From positions 269,072,344 to 269,136,343 of the forward strand of contig NC_066584.1 in the NCBI RefSeq assembly GCF_024323335.1: a stretch of DNA of 64,000 bases. The letters run 5' to 3'. The stretch comes from Lathyrus oleraceus. Taxonomy: Eukaryota; Streptophyta; Magnoliopsida; Fabales; Fabaceae. Every line of letters begins with the position of its first letter. Within the stretch, counting starts at the first letter, position 1. Below the pieces are notes generated by a model, which worked only from the letters and a program-made list of their open reading frames with translations, was not told where the DNA came from and made no database searches. Both the position numbers and the translations under genes were made by a program. Positions 48,601-59,616 of the stretch are shown here, one piece after another.

Positions 48601-50375
48601 ATTTCTGAAAATTACCTTCAATGCTGTGCAGAAATGGATCGTGCTTGCTTCAAACTTGACTTGATCACACTCGAGGAGCTTGCAGAAGTGGTTTGGCAAT
48701 GGTACAAAGCTTTGGATCCTGGAGTTTTTAAATCTCCAAACAGTGAGATTCAAACTCAATTTTCAAGTTGAAAATTCTCAGGTTTTCCTTTGAATGGTGA
48801 GGGTTTGAATTGGGGGGCAAAGCTGGCGTGCGGGGTCCATTTCAAATGAGCTCAGAGGCCTTGTATTTATATCATTTGGGATTGAAAATTGCACACTTGA
48901 AAAATTGCTAAATTTGGCCATGGTGATGCATGAGCGTGTACATGCCCATGAAGCAATCCATTATGATCCAATTGCAACTGCACTGAAGTTCAAATCATGC
49001 TTGAATGGCAAGGCAATGTGAAATGGAGTTTTGGACATTTGATTTTCTCCAATGATGCAGACCTGTTAAGACCATGCGCAGCCCTAGCAAACCTCATCTA
49101 AATTGCATGAAATTGGGTTCTTTGGAAAGCTTAGATCAAGGGGAACAACTTTGATGTTGGACACCTTTTCATTTGGAACTTTTATCATGGTGAATTTTGA
49201 GTTGGAAGTTTGGAAATTTCAACATGTTGAAATTTTTTCTAAGTGTCAAGTCATATATCTCAATATTCCACCTTGCTTAACTTTTGATGTGAGCTTCAAA
49301 TTAGAAACGTGTCTGCATAAAAGTTGTAGCGCTTTCAAAGAACTTCAAAATGGTCACCAATTTTATGTCATTTGGATTTATAATGATAGCGTTATGCATT
49401 TTTGAAGTTGGGGAAATCACTTGTTCAATGGTATAGGTCAAAAATGACCTATAATGTATCCTCATATCACATGCTCATAAAAGTTGATTTAGCTTTTATT
49501 CCAAACATAAAAGTTGAATTATACCTCTTTAATTTGATTGTGTAACTTGTAAATCTTTCATATCATAAAAATAGAGCTAGTTATGGCCTTGGGAAGTCGA
49601 CTTTCAAATTAGGGTTTAGACAAAATGACCTATAATGTTTCAACATAGAAAATGATTTTCCAAGCAAAAATATCTCTAGGTATAAACATGAAAGTTTTTT
49701 AGAATGTCATTTAGAGTAACTTTTCTCTTGGAATCATTTTCATATGGTGAAAATTGTTGGAGATAGGGTCTAGGGAGACTCAGTTTTGATTAGATGAATT
49801 CATCTGGCCAACCACCATCAACCAACTTGCTAACCTTCAATTCTCTTGACTTTATAGGCTCATGGTAGATCATATATGCATAATATGATGAAATTTGAAG
49901 TTTCCCTTGAGAAATTTGATCACTTGGTGAGATATCTTGTTGGAAATGTTACTCAAAATACCCAGTCAAACTAGGGTTTCCAAGACAAATCACGTCCAAA
50001 CTCTTGAAGAATACTTGATCAATATGACATGTAGAGATCATTGGGACTCGTATATGATGCTTTAAGGCATTGTGGATTAATCCTTGATTGTACTTTTAGC
50101 CATGAGGGTCTTAAGCCCTAGATGCGAACTTGATTGATCAATGGGGATCATGCCCTACCTACAAAAGAGTTATACAAATACAAAGACATATTTTTGGTAT
50201 TTTGGTTAGTAAAATGATAATAAACAAGTATGATACAATCACGTGGTGCTTGGTGATCTCTCCCAAAACAAACCCAATGAAAGAGGGGTAAGGAGAATGC
50301 CAAGGTATGGTCCCAATGCTAATGCATATGATGAAATTGCATGAGGGATCTTAGGGTCAAAATTACGGTCTTACA
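45674..50375 (-). mobile_element. 3' LTR of Ogre element H (4702 bp)
   Basis: On the minus strand it starts TGTAAGACCGT at 50375 and ends ACCGCTACA at 45674. A polypurine tract lies immediately upstream (50388-50376), which identifies it as the 3' LTR. It is inserted in LTR fragment I; the 5 bases to the left are ACTTG. The TATA box is at 48871-48864 and the leader hairpin at 48298-48330. Short ORFs in it are not genes. Confidence 0.92.
48864..48871 (-). promoter_or_regulatory. TATA box of the element H LTR
   Basis: The minus strand reads TATAAATA 1.5 kb from the LTR start. Confidence 0.6.
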
Positions 50376-51687
50376 GTTTCCCCTATTTAAGGACATTCTA
50401 ACTGAGGAGGTGAAGGTTAAAATCTTCGTATTGACTCAGTAGAATGGGCTTAAATAACAACATATAGAAACAAATTTTGGTCCCTAAGAGACCTCATGAT
50501 GCATATGATATGAATGTAAAAGCAAATCTTATGTGGGGAAATGTTTCCACAAAGGAAAAGAAATCAAAGAAATCGAATATCCGCAGGAGCAGAATGCATT
50601 CCGTAAGGAAAACTCACTGGTGAGACAGAAACTCTGAGGGGATCAAAGAGTTATGCGTAGGCCAGGCTACGACTTAAAATTATCGGGGGATTAGAGGAAT
50701 TCCATAAAAAATGGAAAGACTCAGCCAGGGAAACAAAACATCTGCGGGGGATACGAGTTAGTCAGGGTAAAGTTGAAGTACTTAAATCATTGCAGGAAAA
50801 GCCATTTCGCTAAGGAAATGCGCACTCAACTCAACTGGGGAAGAAATAAACTTCAACAGAGGAGGAGCAGAAATCTATTATCCACTACCTATTACTGGGT
50901 AAGGAGATAATAAAGATCTGACAGAGAGGACATCCGTCATCGGTTATGATGAACATAACAAGGATGACTCGATGATGAACCGCCAGGAGGGAGTATTCAT
51001 TACCGGTTACTGGGTAAGAATAGCCTTTCTTGGGAAAACTGCAGAAAATAGGATTTACAACTACCAGTTACTGGGCAGAAGACCAAAGATGAGAATATTC
51101 ATCACTAGTTAAAGTGAACATATCAAGGATAGACTCAGAAGGGAAGAAACCTTGTCATCGGTTAAGATGAACATATCAAGGATAGACTTGCCTGGGATGT
51201 CAAGGAGGATATCTGTCATCGGTTAAGATGAACATATCAAGGATAAACCAACTGAGCAAAAAGTAGGAATTACATCTATCGAATGCTGGATAGAAGACCA
51301 TCAAAGAGAAAATCTGTCACCGGTTAGGATGATCATATCCAGGATAGACTTTGTTGTGGAGCAAAATAGGAATTACATCTATCAGTTACTGGATAGAATA
51401 CCACAAAGAGAATATCCGTCACTGGTTAAAGTGAACATATCAAGGATAAACTCTGCAGGGGAAAAGTAGGATTTACAACTACCGGTTACTAGGTAGAAGA
51501 CCACAAAGAGAAGGAAACCTGTCATCGATTAGGATGAACATATCAAGGAATAACTCTCTTCGGAATGAAAAAGGGATTACAACTACCTTTTTACTGGGTA
51601 GAGTACCAAAGATGAGAATATCCGTCATCGGTTAGGATGAACATATCAAGGATAAACTCAAACAGGAGAAGAAAGATATCTGTCACC
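50376..51687 (-). mobile_element. 3' UTR of element H, cut by F
   Basis: The part next to the LTR matches the last part of B's 3' UTR in reverse complement. The polypurine tract AAATAGGGGAAAC is at 50388-50376. From about 50930 to 51687 the same two-motif minisatellite as in B occurs, with about eight copies of a GTTAAGATGAACATATCAAG-type unit (near 50936, 51100, 51153, 51217, 51318, 51417, 51521, 51627). F is inserted in a ninth copy at GTCACC. No coding region is present, and the H pol lies beyond F and G. Confidence 0.88.
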
Positions 51688-51810
51688 TGTAACACCCCGA
51701 TAATAATAAAATAATTATTTAAATTGAGTTAATAATTTATTTATTAATTTAATTAAATAATTGGAAATTTTATTATTATTATTTTTGGATTATTATTAAT
51801 ATTCGGAAAA

Positions 51811-51817
51811 TATATAA
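51811..51817 (+). promoter_or_regulatory. Candidate TATA box of element F
   Basis: TATATAA lies about 123 bp into the LTR. The matching place in G reads AATAAAATAAG, so the box is not strictly conserved and the call is tentative. Confidence 0.4.
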
Positions 51818-52287
51818 GTTGGAATTTAGAAAAATCCCATTTTTGGTAAAAAGGTTAATTTCACGTGAAAAGGGAAAAGAGGCAGAAAAGGGAAAAGGGC
51901 AAAAAGCCAAAGAACGAAGGTTGAAGGAAGGGAAGCTTGGAGCTCAGAGACTGCCGGATTAACTCAGGTAAGGGGGGTTTATCATCGATTAATGGGTATT
52001 ATGGGATAATATGTAATGGGTAGTGATAAACCATGGATTTTGACTCTGATTTGAAGGATGCATGCTGAAATTGTGAAATATTTGATGAACGAATTTGGAT
52101 GATAATTGACGAAAACTCGTAGGAATTAGAGATAATAAGGTTAGCGATTTGGGAAGATGAAAGTGTATGATCTGTAATTGATAAAACGAACGAACATGTA
52201 TGAAAATTGGACTGTAGAAGGTTGGGATTGTAGAGATCTCGTAGCAGAGCAAAAGCCATTGCAGATCTGGAAATTCTGGTTTCTGGT

Positions 52288-52520
52288 CATACGCGTATGG
52301 CACTAGGCAATACGCGTATGAGATGGCATGGTACGCGTATGGCACTAGGCAATACGCGTATGGATAAGGAAGATAATGTTTTGAACGTGTTTTGCTCTCT
52401 GTTGGTACGCGTATGGGGATGTGGTACGCGTAGCATACGCGTATGGGATGGTGTTACGCGTATGGGTTTTGGCTGAGGAATGCGCCATACGCGTATGGGA
52501 CTAGGCTATACGCGTATGGG
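52288..52520 (+). repeat. Cluster of ten CGCG palindromes in LTR F
   Basis: Ten copies of a TACGCGTA core lie in about 230 bp, most as CATACGCGTATG, which is its own reverse complement. The core includes ACGCGT, which fits the CGCG-box (vCGCGb) bound by plant CAMTA factors. The 3' LTR copy is at 58811-59043, and G has twelve copies. Confidence 0.85.
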
Positions 52521-52819
52521 CAGACTTGTGGTTTTTCTGAACTGTTGTTGTGCAGTTTTTGGTTGTTTAGGCTGAGTGATGTAACTTAGCTGATGTATGA
52601 CGTGGTGGGGATCATTTCCCGTTGTTTTGAGTAGTATAGGTATTAGTAGAGTGTACTAATACTGTGTTTGATTATGCGGCATGATATGATATGCTTGTGT
52701 GATAAAATGTGTTGATGATGCTGTGAATGTATCAGTTATGTATACATTTGTGAATAGACCGTTTTATGGCTTAGAGTGTGAGCATACGTCTATTCTTGTG
52801 TTGTTGTTGTTGTTGCATT

Positions 52820-53002
52820 GCTAGGTGATTAGCATGCATATTGTGGCCCATTGGGGTGGTAGCTAATTCCCATGGTGAGGAATTAGTGAGTAAATCATTT
52901 TGATTGTTGTTGATGTTTGCATGCTAGGTGATTAGCGTGCATAGCATGGCCCATTTGGGGTGGTAGCTAATTCCCATGGTGAGGAATTAGTGAGTAAGTC
53001 AC
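52820..53002 (+). repeat. 103 bp tandem repeat with a hairpin in each unit
   Basis: Two units start with GCTAGGTGATT at 52820 and 52923. Each holds CTAATTCC, an 8-base loop and GGAATTAG (52863-52886 and 52967-52990), a perfect 8 bp stem. G has both hairpins at 60349-60372 and 60453-60476. Confidence 0.88.
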
Positions 53003-53535
53003 TATGTCTCAAATGAGTGGGACTAGTGAGCTTGGTAGCCGTGCCTGGATTTGGACGGTGAGGTTGAACTATATGTTCACAAATAGTCTGTACCGCATGC
53101 ATGGAGTCTCATTGCATAATATATGTATGGCGTATAATATGAATGGATGTATTCCAATATTATACGTGTGTTTGTGTTGGTGTTGAGTATTATGTTGAGT
53201 TGATGTGCTGTTACTGAATGTATGTCTGGATTAGGGCGATGAAGTGTGTTAAAATTACTTAGCATTACATAATGTTTTATAACGCTTATTATATTGATTG
53301 AGGAACTCACCCTTACAATTGTTTTTCAGGTAACGAGCAGTGAGTTGAGTAGAAGTTAATGCTTGGAGTCTAGTGTAGTCTCATTAGTGGGTCGTGCTCT
53401 GATAGATGTAACATCGGGATGGGTTGTTTAACTTGTTTCGAATGTTTAATGTTGGTTGAGAACCATTTTACATGTAATGTTTTACATGATTGATGAAACT
53501 TACATCCGCTGTGTTTTATGCAACTGTTTTGATTT

Positions 53536-53541
53536 AATAAA
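53536..53541 (+). promoter_or_regulatory. Candidate polyadenylation signal of LTR F
   Basis: AATAAA occurs 131 bp before the LTR end, after TTTTGATTT. G keeps the same TTTTGATTTAATAAA context. Confidence 0.5.
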
Positions 53542-53676
53542 AGAGCATGACCGTTATATTGTTGAATGGTGTGAATATTATGTGTGACACCCTTGAAGGG
53601 CATAATTACTCTGAATTGTTATATGTTCATTATTCTAATTAAATAATTGGGTTATTTTAGAAGGGTGTTACATTAG

Positions 53677-53688
53677 TGGTATCAGAGC
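53677..53688 (+). other. Primer binding site of element F
   Basis: TGGTATCAGAGC, complementary to the 3' end of initiator Met tRNA, four bases after the LTR. Confidence 0.92.
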
Positions 53689-53797
53689 ATGGTCGGTCGA
53701 GTCGAGTCGTAATTATTCTGTTTCCCCTGTACGGTATAGGTGTTGTGTAACCCTATCAGTACTCATTGTTTTAGTTGTTTGGGTTTTCAGAATAGAG

Positions 53798-56700
53798 ATG
53801 GCTGGAAGAGGTAGAGATGATGCTGCGATTGCTGAGGCTCTGGGTATGCTAGCTGAAGTACTTGGAGGAAATCCGAATGTTGTGGGAATGGGAGCTGCTC
53901 GTCAACTGAGTGAGTTCCAGAAGAACAATCCTCCAATGTTCAAGGGAGCATACGATCCAGATGGTGCTCAGAAGTGGTTGAAGGAGATTGAGAGGATCTT
54001 CCGAGTGACTGAGTGTGCCGATAACCAGAAGGTCAGGTTCGGTACGCATATGCTGTCAGAAGAAGCTGATGATTGGTGGGTTGCTACCCGCACTGAGTTG
54101 GAAACTGCTGGGAATGCTAAAATCACTTGGGCTGTGTTCAGAGAGAGATTCCTGAGGAAGTATTTTCCAGAGGATGTTAGAGGGAAGAAAGAGATAGAGT
54201 TCTTGGAATTGAAGCAGGGTAACAACTCTGTTACAGAATATGCTGCTAAGTTCACAGAGCTGTCGAAGTATTACACTCCCTATAGTGAGGCTATTGGAGA
54301 ATTTTCGAAGTGTGTGAAGTTTGAGAACGGGCTGCGTCCCGAGATCAAACAGGCTATTGGATATCAGCGGATCAGAGTGTTTTCTGACTTGGTTGACTGT
54401 TGCAGGATTTTTGAACAGGATTCCAAAGCCAGAGCAGAGAGCTATCAGCAAAGGGTTGATAGGAAAGGTAAGAGTCCGAATGATCGTGGAAAACCGTATG
54501 CAGCTGGCAAAGGTTTTCAGAGACAGAGTGGGATGAAGAGGCCTAGTGGGGGAGACTCTAGTGCTCCTGCTAAGTGTTATAGATGTGGTCAGGCTGGGCA
54601 TCGTATCCATGAGTGTACCAGTAATGAGAAGAAATGTTTCAAGTGTGGAAAAGGTGGTCACTTGGCTGCAGACTGCCGGTTGAAGACTGTGACTTGTTTC
54701 AACTGTGGAGAGTTGGGTCATATCAGTCCACAGTGTCCTAAGCCGAAGAAAGAGAATCAGTCAGGAGGCAAGGTCTTTGCTTTATCAGGTTCTGAGACTT
54801 CTGCAGATGATCGTTTGATCCGAGGTACGTGTTATATTAATGGCTTTCCTCTTGTAGCTATTATTGACACAGGTGCGACTCATTCCTTTATATCCTTGGA
54901 TTGTGCTGTGAAACTTAAGTTAGAGATATCTGAGATGCGTGGTAGTATGGTGATTGATACTCCTGCAAAGGGTTCAGTGACTACTACTTCAGTTTGTTTG
55001 AATTGTCCTTTGAGTATTTTTGGTAGAGACTTTGGGATAGACCTTGTGTGTCTTCCACTAGTACAGGTTGATGTTATCCTGGGTATGAACTGGTTGGTGT
55101 TTAACCGAGTCTATATCAACTGTTTTGATAAGACTGTGATTTTTCCTGAGATTGAGGAAGGAAAGAATTTGTTTCTATCTGCAAGGCAGGTGGATGAGGC
55201 AGTAGTAGATGGGGCAGAGTTGTTTATGCTGTTAGCGACTTTAGAGGCTAAAGATAAACTGACAATTGGCGATCTAGCCGTGGTGTGTGATTTTCCTGAT
55301 GTGTTTCCAGAAGAAGTGAATGAATTTCCGCCAGAGCGTGAAGTTGAGTTCTCGATCGATTTGGTACCTGGTACTAGACCGATATCGATGGCTCCGTATC
55401 GTATGCCTGCTGTTGAGTTAGCTGAATTGAAGAGTCAGTTGGAAGATCTGTTGGATAAGAAATTTATTCGTCCGAGTGTGTCACCGTGGGGTGCACCAGT
55501 GTTATTGGTTAAGAAGAAAGAAGGTACTATGAGGATGTGTGTGGACTACAGGCAACTGAATAAAGTGACGATCAAGAATCGGTATCCTTTGCCGAGGATT
55601 GATGATTTGATGGATCAGTTGGTTGGTGCGAGTGTGTTCAGCAAGATAGATTTGAGATCTGGGTATCATCAGATACGTGTGAAAACCGAGGATATTCAGA
55701 AGACTGCTTTCAGAACAAGGTATGGACATTATGAGTATTCTGTAATGCCTTTTGGTGTGACTAATGCGCCTGGAGTATTCATGGAGTATATGAATAGGAT
55801 TTTCCATCCGTACCTAGATCAGTTTGTTGTGGTGTTCATTGATGACATTTTGGTGTATTCGAAATCTGAAGAAGAGCATGCTGAGCATTTGAGAGTGGTT
55901 TTAGAAGTTCTACGAGAAAAGAAGTTATTTGCTAAACTATCCAAGTGTGAATTTTGGTTAGAAGAGGTTAGTTTTCTTGGTCATGTGATTTCAAGAGGTG
56001 GTGTTGTTGTTGATCCTTCTAAGATAGAAGCGGTATCTCAGTGGGAAGCTCCGAAGTCTGTTGCTGAGATTCGAAGTTTTCTTGGTTTGGCTGGTTATTA
56101 TAGGAAGTTCATTGAGGGATTTTCTAAGTTGGCGTTACCGTTGACGATGCTGACTAGAAAGGGGCAAGCGTTTGTTTGGGATTCGAAATGTGAAGAAGGT
56201 TTCCAAGAGTTAAAGAGAAGGTTGACTACTGCTCCTATTCTGATATTACCGAGTCCGTCGGAATCATTTGAGGTTTTCTGTGATGCTTCATTGTTGGGTT
56301 TGGGTGGTGTGTTGATGCAGAATAAGCAGGTTATAGCTTATGCTTCGAGACAACTGAGGATTCATGAAAGGAACTATCCGACACATGATTTAGAGTTGGC
56401 AGCTGTGGTATTTGTTCTGAAATTATGGAGGCATTATTTGTAAGGGTCGAGATTTGAGGTTTTCAGTGACCATAAAAGTTTAAAGTATTTGTTTGATCAG
56501 AAAGAGCTGAATATGAGACAGAGGAGATGGTTAGAATTTCTGAAGGATTATGACTTTGGTTTGAATTACCATCCGGGTAAAGCAAACGTAGTGGCTGATG
56601 CATTGAGTCGGAAATCATTGCATATGTCTATGTTAATGGTTAAAGAATTGGATTTAATTGAGCAGTTTAGAGATTTGAGTTTGGTGTGTGAGAGTACTCA

Positions 56701-58168
56701 CAATAGTGTTAAGTTGGGAATGTTGAAGTTAACGAGTAATATTTTGGATGAGATCAGAGAGGGTCAGAAATCCGATATGCTTTTGGTTGATAAGTTGACT
56801 TTAGTGAATCAAGGCCAAGGTGGTGAATTCAGAGTTGATGAGAATGGTGTTTTGAAATTTGGTAATCGGGTGTGTATTCCGGATGTTACCGAACTTAAGA
56901 AGAGTATTCTGGAGGAAGGACATCGTAGTGGCTTGAGTATTCATCCTGGAGCTACAAAGATGTATCATGATTTGAAAAAGCTATTTTGGTGGCCGGGAAT
57001 GAAAAGAGAAATTGCGAGTTTCGTTTATTCCTGTCTGACTTGTCAGAAGTCGAAGATTGAGCATCAGAAGCCGTCTGGGCTAATGCAACCGTTGGCTATT
57101 CCAGAGTGGAAGTGGGATAGTATCAGTATGGATTTTATTTCGGGTTTACCAAGGACAAGTAGGAATTTTGAAGCTATTTGGGTGATTGTGGATAGATTGA
57201 CGAAGTCGGCTCATTTCATTCCGATCAGAATGGATTATCCGTTAGAAAGATTAGCCGAGTTGTATATTGAGAAGATTGTAAGTTTGCATGGTATTCCGTC
57301 GAGTATTGTTTCGGACAGAGATCTTAGATTTACATCGAAGTTTTGGGAAGGTTTGCAGAAGGCTTTGGGAACTAAGCTGAGATTGAGTTCTGCATATCAT
57401 CCGCAGACTGATGGTCAGACTGAGAGGACGATTCAGTCACTAGAGGATCTTTTGAGGGCTTGTGTTTTGGAAAAAGGAGGTGCTTGGGATTGTTATTTAC
57501 CTTTGATTGAGTTTACCTACAACAATAGTTTTCATTCGAGCATTGGTATGGCACCGTTTGAAGCTTTGTATGGTAGGAGATGTCGGACACCGTTATGTTG
57601 GTATGAGTCCGGTGAGAGTGCTGTGGTTGGACCGGAGATTGTTCAACAAACTACGGAAAAGATTAAGATGATTCAGGAGAAGATGAGAATTGCTCAGAGT
57701 CGTCAGAAGAGCTATCATGACAAGAGGAGGAAGTCACTTGAGTTCCAAGAGGGAGATCATGTGTTTCTTCGTGTTACTCCGATAACTGGTGTTGGTCGAG
57801 CTTTGAAGTCGAAGAAGTTGACACCTCGTTTTATTGGTCCTTATCAGATTTTGGAGAGGATAGGGGAGGTAGCCTATCGTATCGCTTTACCGCCGCCGCT
57901 TGCGAATTTGCATGAAGTTTTTCATGTGTCTCAGTTGAGGAGGTACATTCATGATCCGTCGCATGTAGTCCAAGTAGATGATTTACAGGTGAGAGATAAC
58001 CTGACTGTTGAAACATCACCTATGAGGATCGAGGATCGAGAGTTGAAGCAGTTGCGGGGTAAAGAGATTGCCTTGGTAAAGGTAGCTTGGGGAGGACCAG
58101 CAGGTGGCAATGCGACTTGGGAACTTGAGAGTCAGATGAAAGAGTCTTATCCGGAGTTATTCGATTGA
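53798..58168 (+). pseudogene. gag-pol: Chromovirus Gag-Pol of element F with one premature stop
   Basis: Gag begins [15 protein letters not shown] and contains the retrotransposon gag core (about 50-200). Three CCHC knuckles follow ([42 protein letters not shown], about 258-315). Protease has [10 protein letters not shown] (about 356) and RT has the catalytic FIDDILVYS (about 680). A TAA at 56441-56443 stops the frame in RNase H after KLWRHYL; element G has Tyr there. The frame reopens to 58168 with [15 protein letters not shown], the integrase zinc region (CLTCQKSK), D in SMDFISGLP, D in VSDRD, and E in the TERTIQSLE stretch. A GPY/F module ([18 protein letters not shown]) and a chromodomain ending [16 protein letters not shown] close it. 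In VSDRDLRF the normally conserved Pro is Leu (G has Pro). Only the stop makes it a pseudogene. Confidence 0.93.
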
Positions 58169-58197
58169 GGTATGTTTTCGAGGACGAAAACTCTTTT

Positions 58198-58210
58198 AGT
58201 GGGGGAGAGT
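58198..58210 (+). other. Polypurine tract of element F
   Basis: AGTGGGGGAGAGT directly precedes the 3' LTR. G has the same tract on the other strand (61643-61631). Confidence 0.9.
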
Positions 58211-59616
58211 TGTAACACCCCGATAATAATAAAATAATTATTTAAATTGAGTTAATAATTTATTTATTAATTTAATTAAATAATTGGAAATTTTATTATT
58301 ATTATTTTTGGATTATTATTAATATTCGGAAAATATATAAGTTGGAATTTAGAAAAATCCCATTTTTGGTAAAAAGGTTAATTTCACGTGAAAAGGGAAA
58401 AGAGGCAGAAAAGGGAAAAGGGCAAAAAGCCAAAGAACGAAGGTTGAAGGAAGGGAAGCTTGGAGCTCAGAGACTGCCGGATTAACTCAGGTAAGGGGGG
58501 TTTATCATCGATTAATGGGTATTATGGGATAATATGTAATGGGTAGTGATAAACCATGGATTTTGACTCTGATTTGAAGGATGCATGCTGAAATTGTGAA
58601 ATATTTGATGAACGAATTTGGATGATAATTGACGAAAACTCGTAGGAATTAGAGATAATAAGGTTAGCGATTTGGGAAGATGAAAGTGTATGATCTGTAA
58701 TTGATAAAACGAACGAACATGTATGAAAATTGGACTGTAGAAGGTTGGGATTGTAGAGATCTCGTAGCAGAGCAAAAGCCATTGCAGATCTGGAAATTCT
58801 GGTTTCTGGTCATACGCGTATGGCACTAGGCAATACGCGTATGAGATGGCATGGTACGCGTATGGCACTAGGCAATACGCGTATGGATAAGGAAGATGAT
58901 GTTTTGAACGTGTTTTGCTCTCTGTTGGTACGCGTATGGGGATGTGGTACGCGTAGCATACGCGTATGGGATGGTGTTACGCGTATGGGTTTTGGCTGAG
59001 GAATGCGCCATACGCGTATGGGACTAGGCTATACGCGTATGGGCAGACTTGTGGTTTTTCTGAACTGTTGTTGTGCAGTTTTTGGTTGTTTAGGCTGAGT
59101 GATGTAACTTAGCTGATGTATGACGTGGTGGGGATCATTTCCCGTTGTTTTGAGTAGTATAGGTATTAGTAGAGTGTACTAATACTGTGTTTGATTATGC
59201 GGCATGATATGATATGCTTGTGTGATAAAATGTGTTGATGATGTTGTGAATGTATCAGTTATGTATACATTTGTGAATAGACCGTTTTATGGCTTAGAGT
59301 GTGAGCATACGTCTATTCTTGTGTTGTTGTTGTTGTTGCATTGCTAGGTGATTAGCATGCATATTGTGGCCCATTGGGGTGGTAGCTAATTCCCATGGTG
59401 AGGAATTAGTGAGTAAATCATTTTGATTGTTGTTGATGTTTGCATGCTAGGTGATTAACGTGCATAGCATGGCCCATTTGGGGTGGTAGCTAATTCCCAT
59501 GGTGAGGAATTAGTGAGTGAGTCACTATGTCTCAAATGAGTGGGACTAGTGAGCTTGGTAGCCGTGCCTGGATTTGGACGGTGAGGTTGAACTATATGTT
59601 CACAAATAGTCGGTAC
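58211..59616 (+). repeat. 3' LTR of element F, first 1406 bp
   Basis: It matches the 5' LTR over its whole length with about 5 substitutions and no indels by my reading, including the ten CGCG palindromes. It is cut after GGTAC by element G. Confidence 0.93.

Larger units (their letters stand above)
51688..53672 (+). repeat. 5' LTR of element F (1985 bp)
   Basis: Candidate TATA box at 51811, splice-donor-like CAG|GTAAGG at 51967/51968, CGCG palindrome cluster at 52288-52520, 103 bp tandem repeat with hairpins at 52820-53002, an AG|GTAACG site at 53329/53330, and AATAAA at 53536. A 118-codon minus-strand frame is a product of the palindromes. Confidence 0.93.
51968..53790 (+). other. Candidate leader intron of element F
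   Basis: The donor CAG|GTAAGG (exon ends 51967) and the acceptor GGGTTTTCAG (ends 53790) after a T-rich tract fit plant splice sites well. Removing 1823 bases would delete the palindrome cluster, the rest of the LTR and the primer site. The exon would then sit 7 bases from the gag ATG. An internal TTTTTCAG|GTAACG at 53329/53330 could act as an intermediate site. This is inferred from sequence only. Confidence 0.45.
51688..59616 (+). mobile_element. Element F: nearly complete Tekay/Del-type chromovirus
   Basis: 5' LTR (51688-53672), Met-tRNA primer site, gag-pol (53798-58168, one premature stop), polypurine tract, and 3' LTR interrupted after 1406 bp by element G. The LTR ends are TGTAACACC and GGTGTTACA. 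A chromodomain closes the integrase, which places it among the chromoviruses, most likely Tekay/Del. The 5 bases left of it are TCACC; the right copy would lie beyond G outside the window. Confidence 0.92.

Noticed and set aside
51989..52345. 118-codon minus-strand frame with repeated PYAY, also at 58512-58868
   Set aside because: It is the translation of the CGCG palindromes in the F LTR, and the second copy exists only because LTRs are duplicated.
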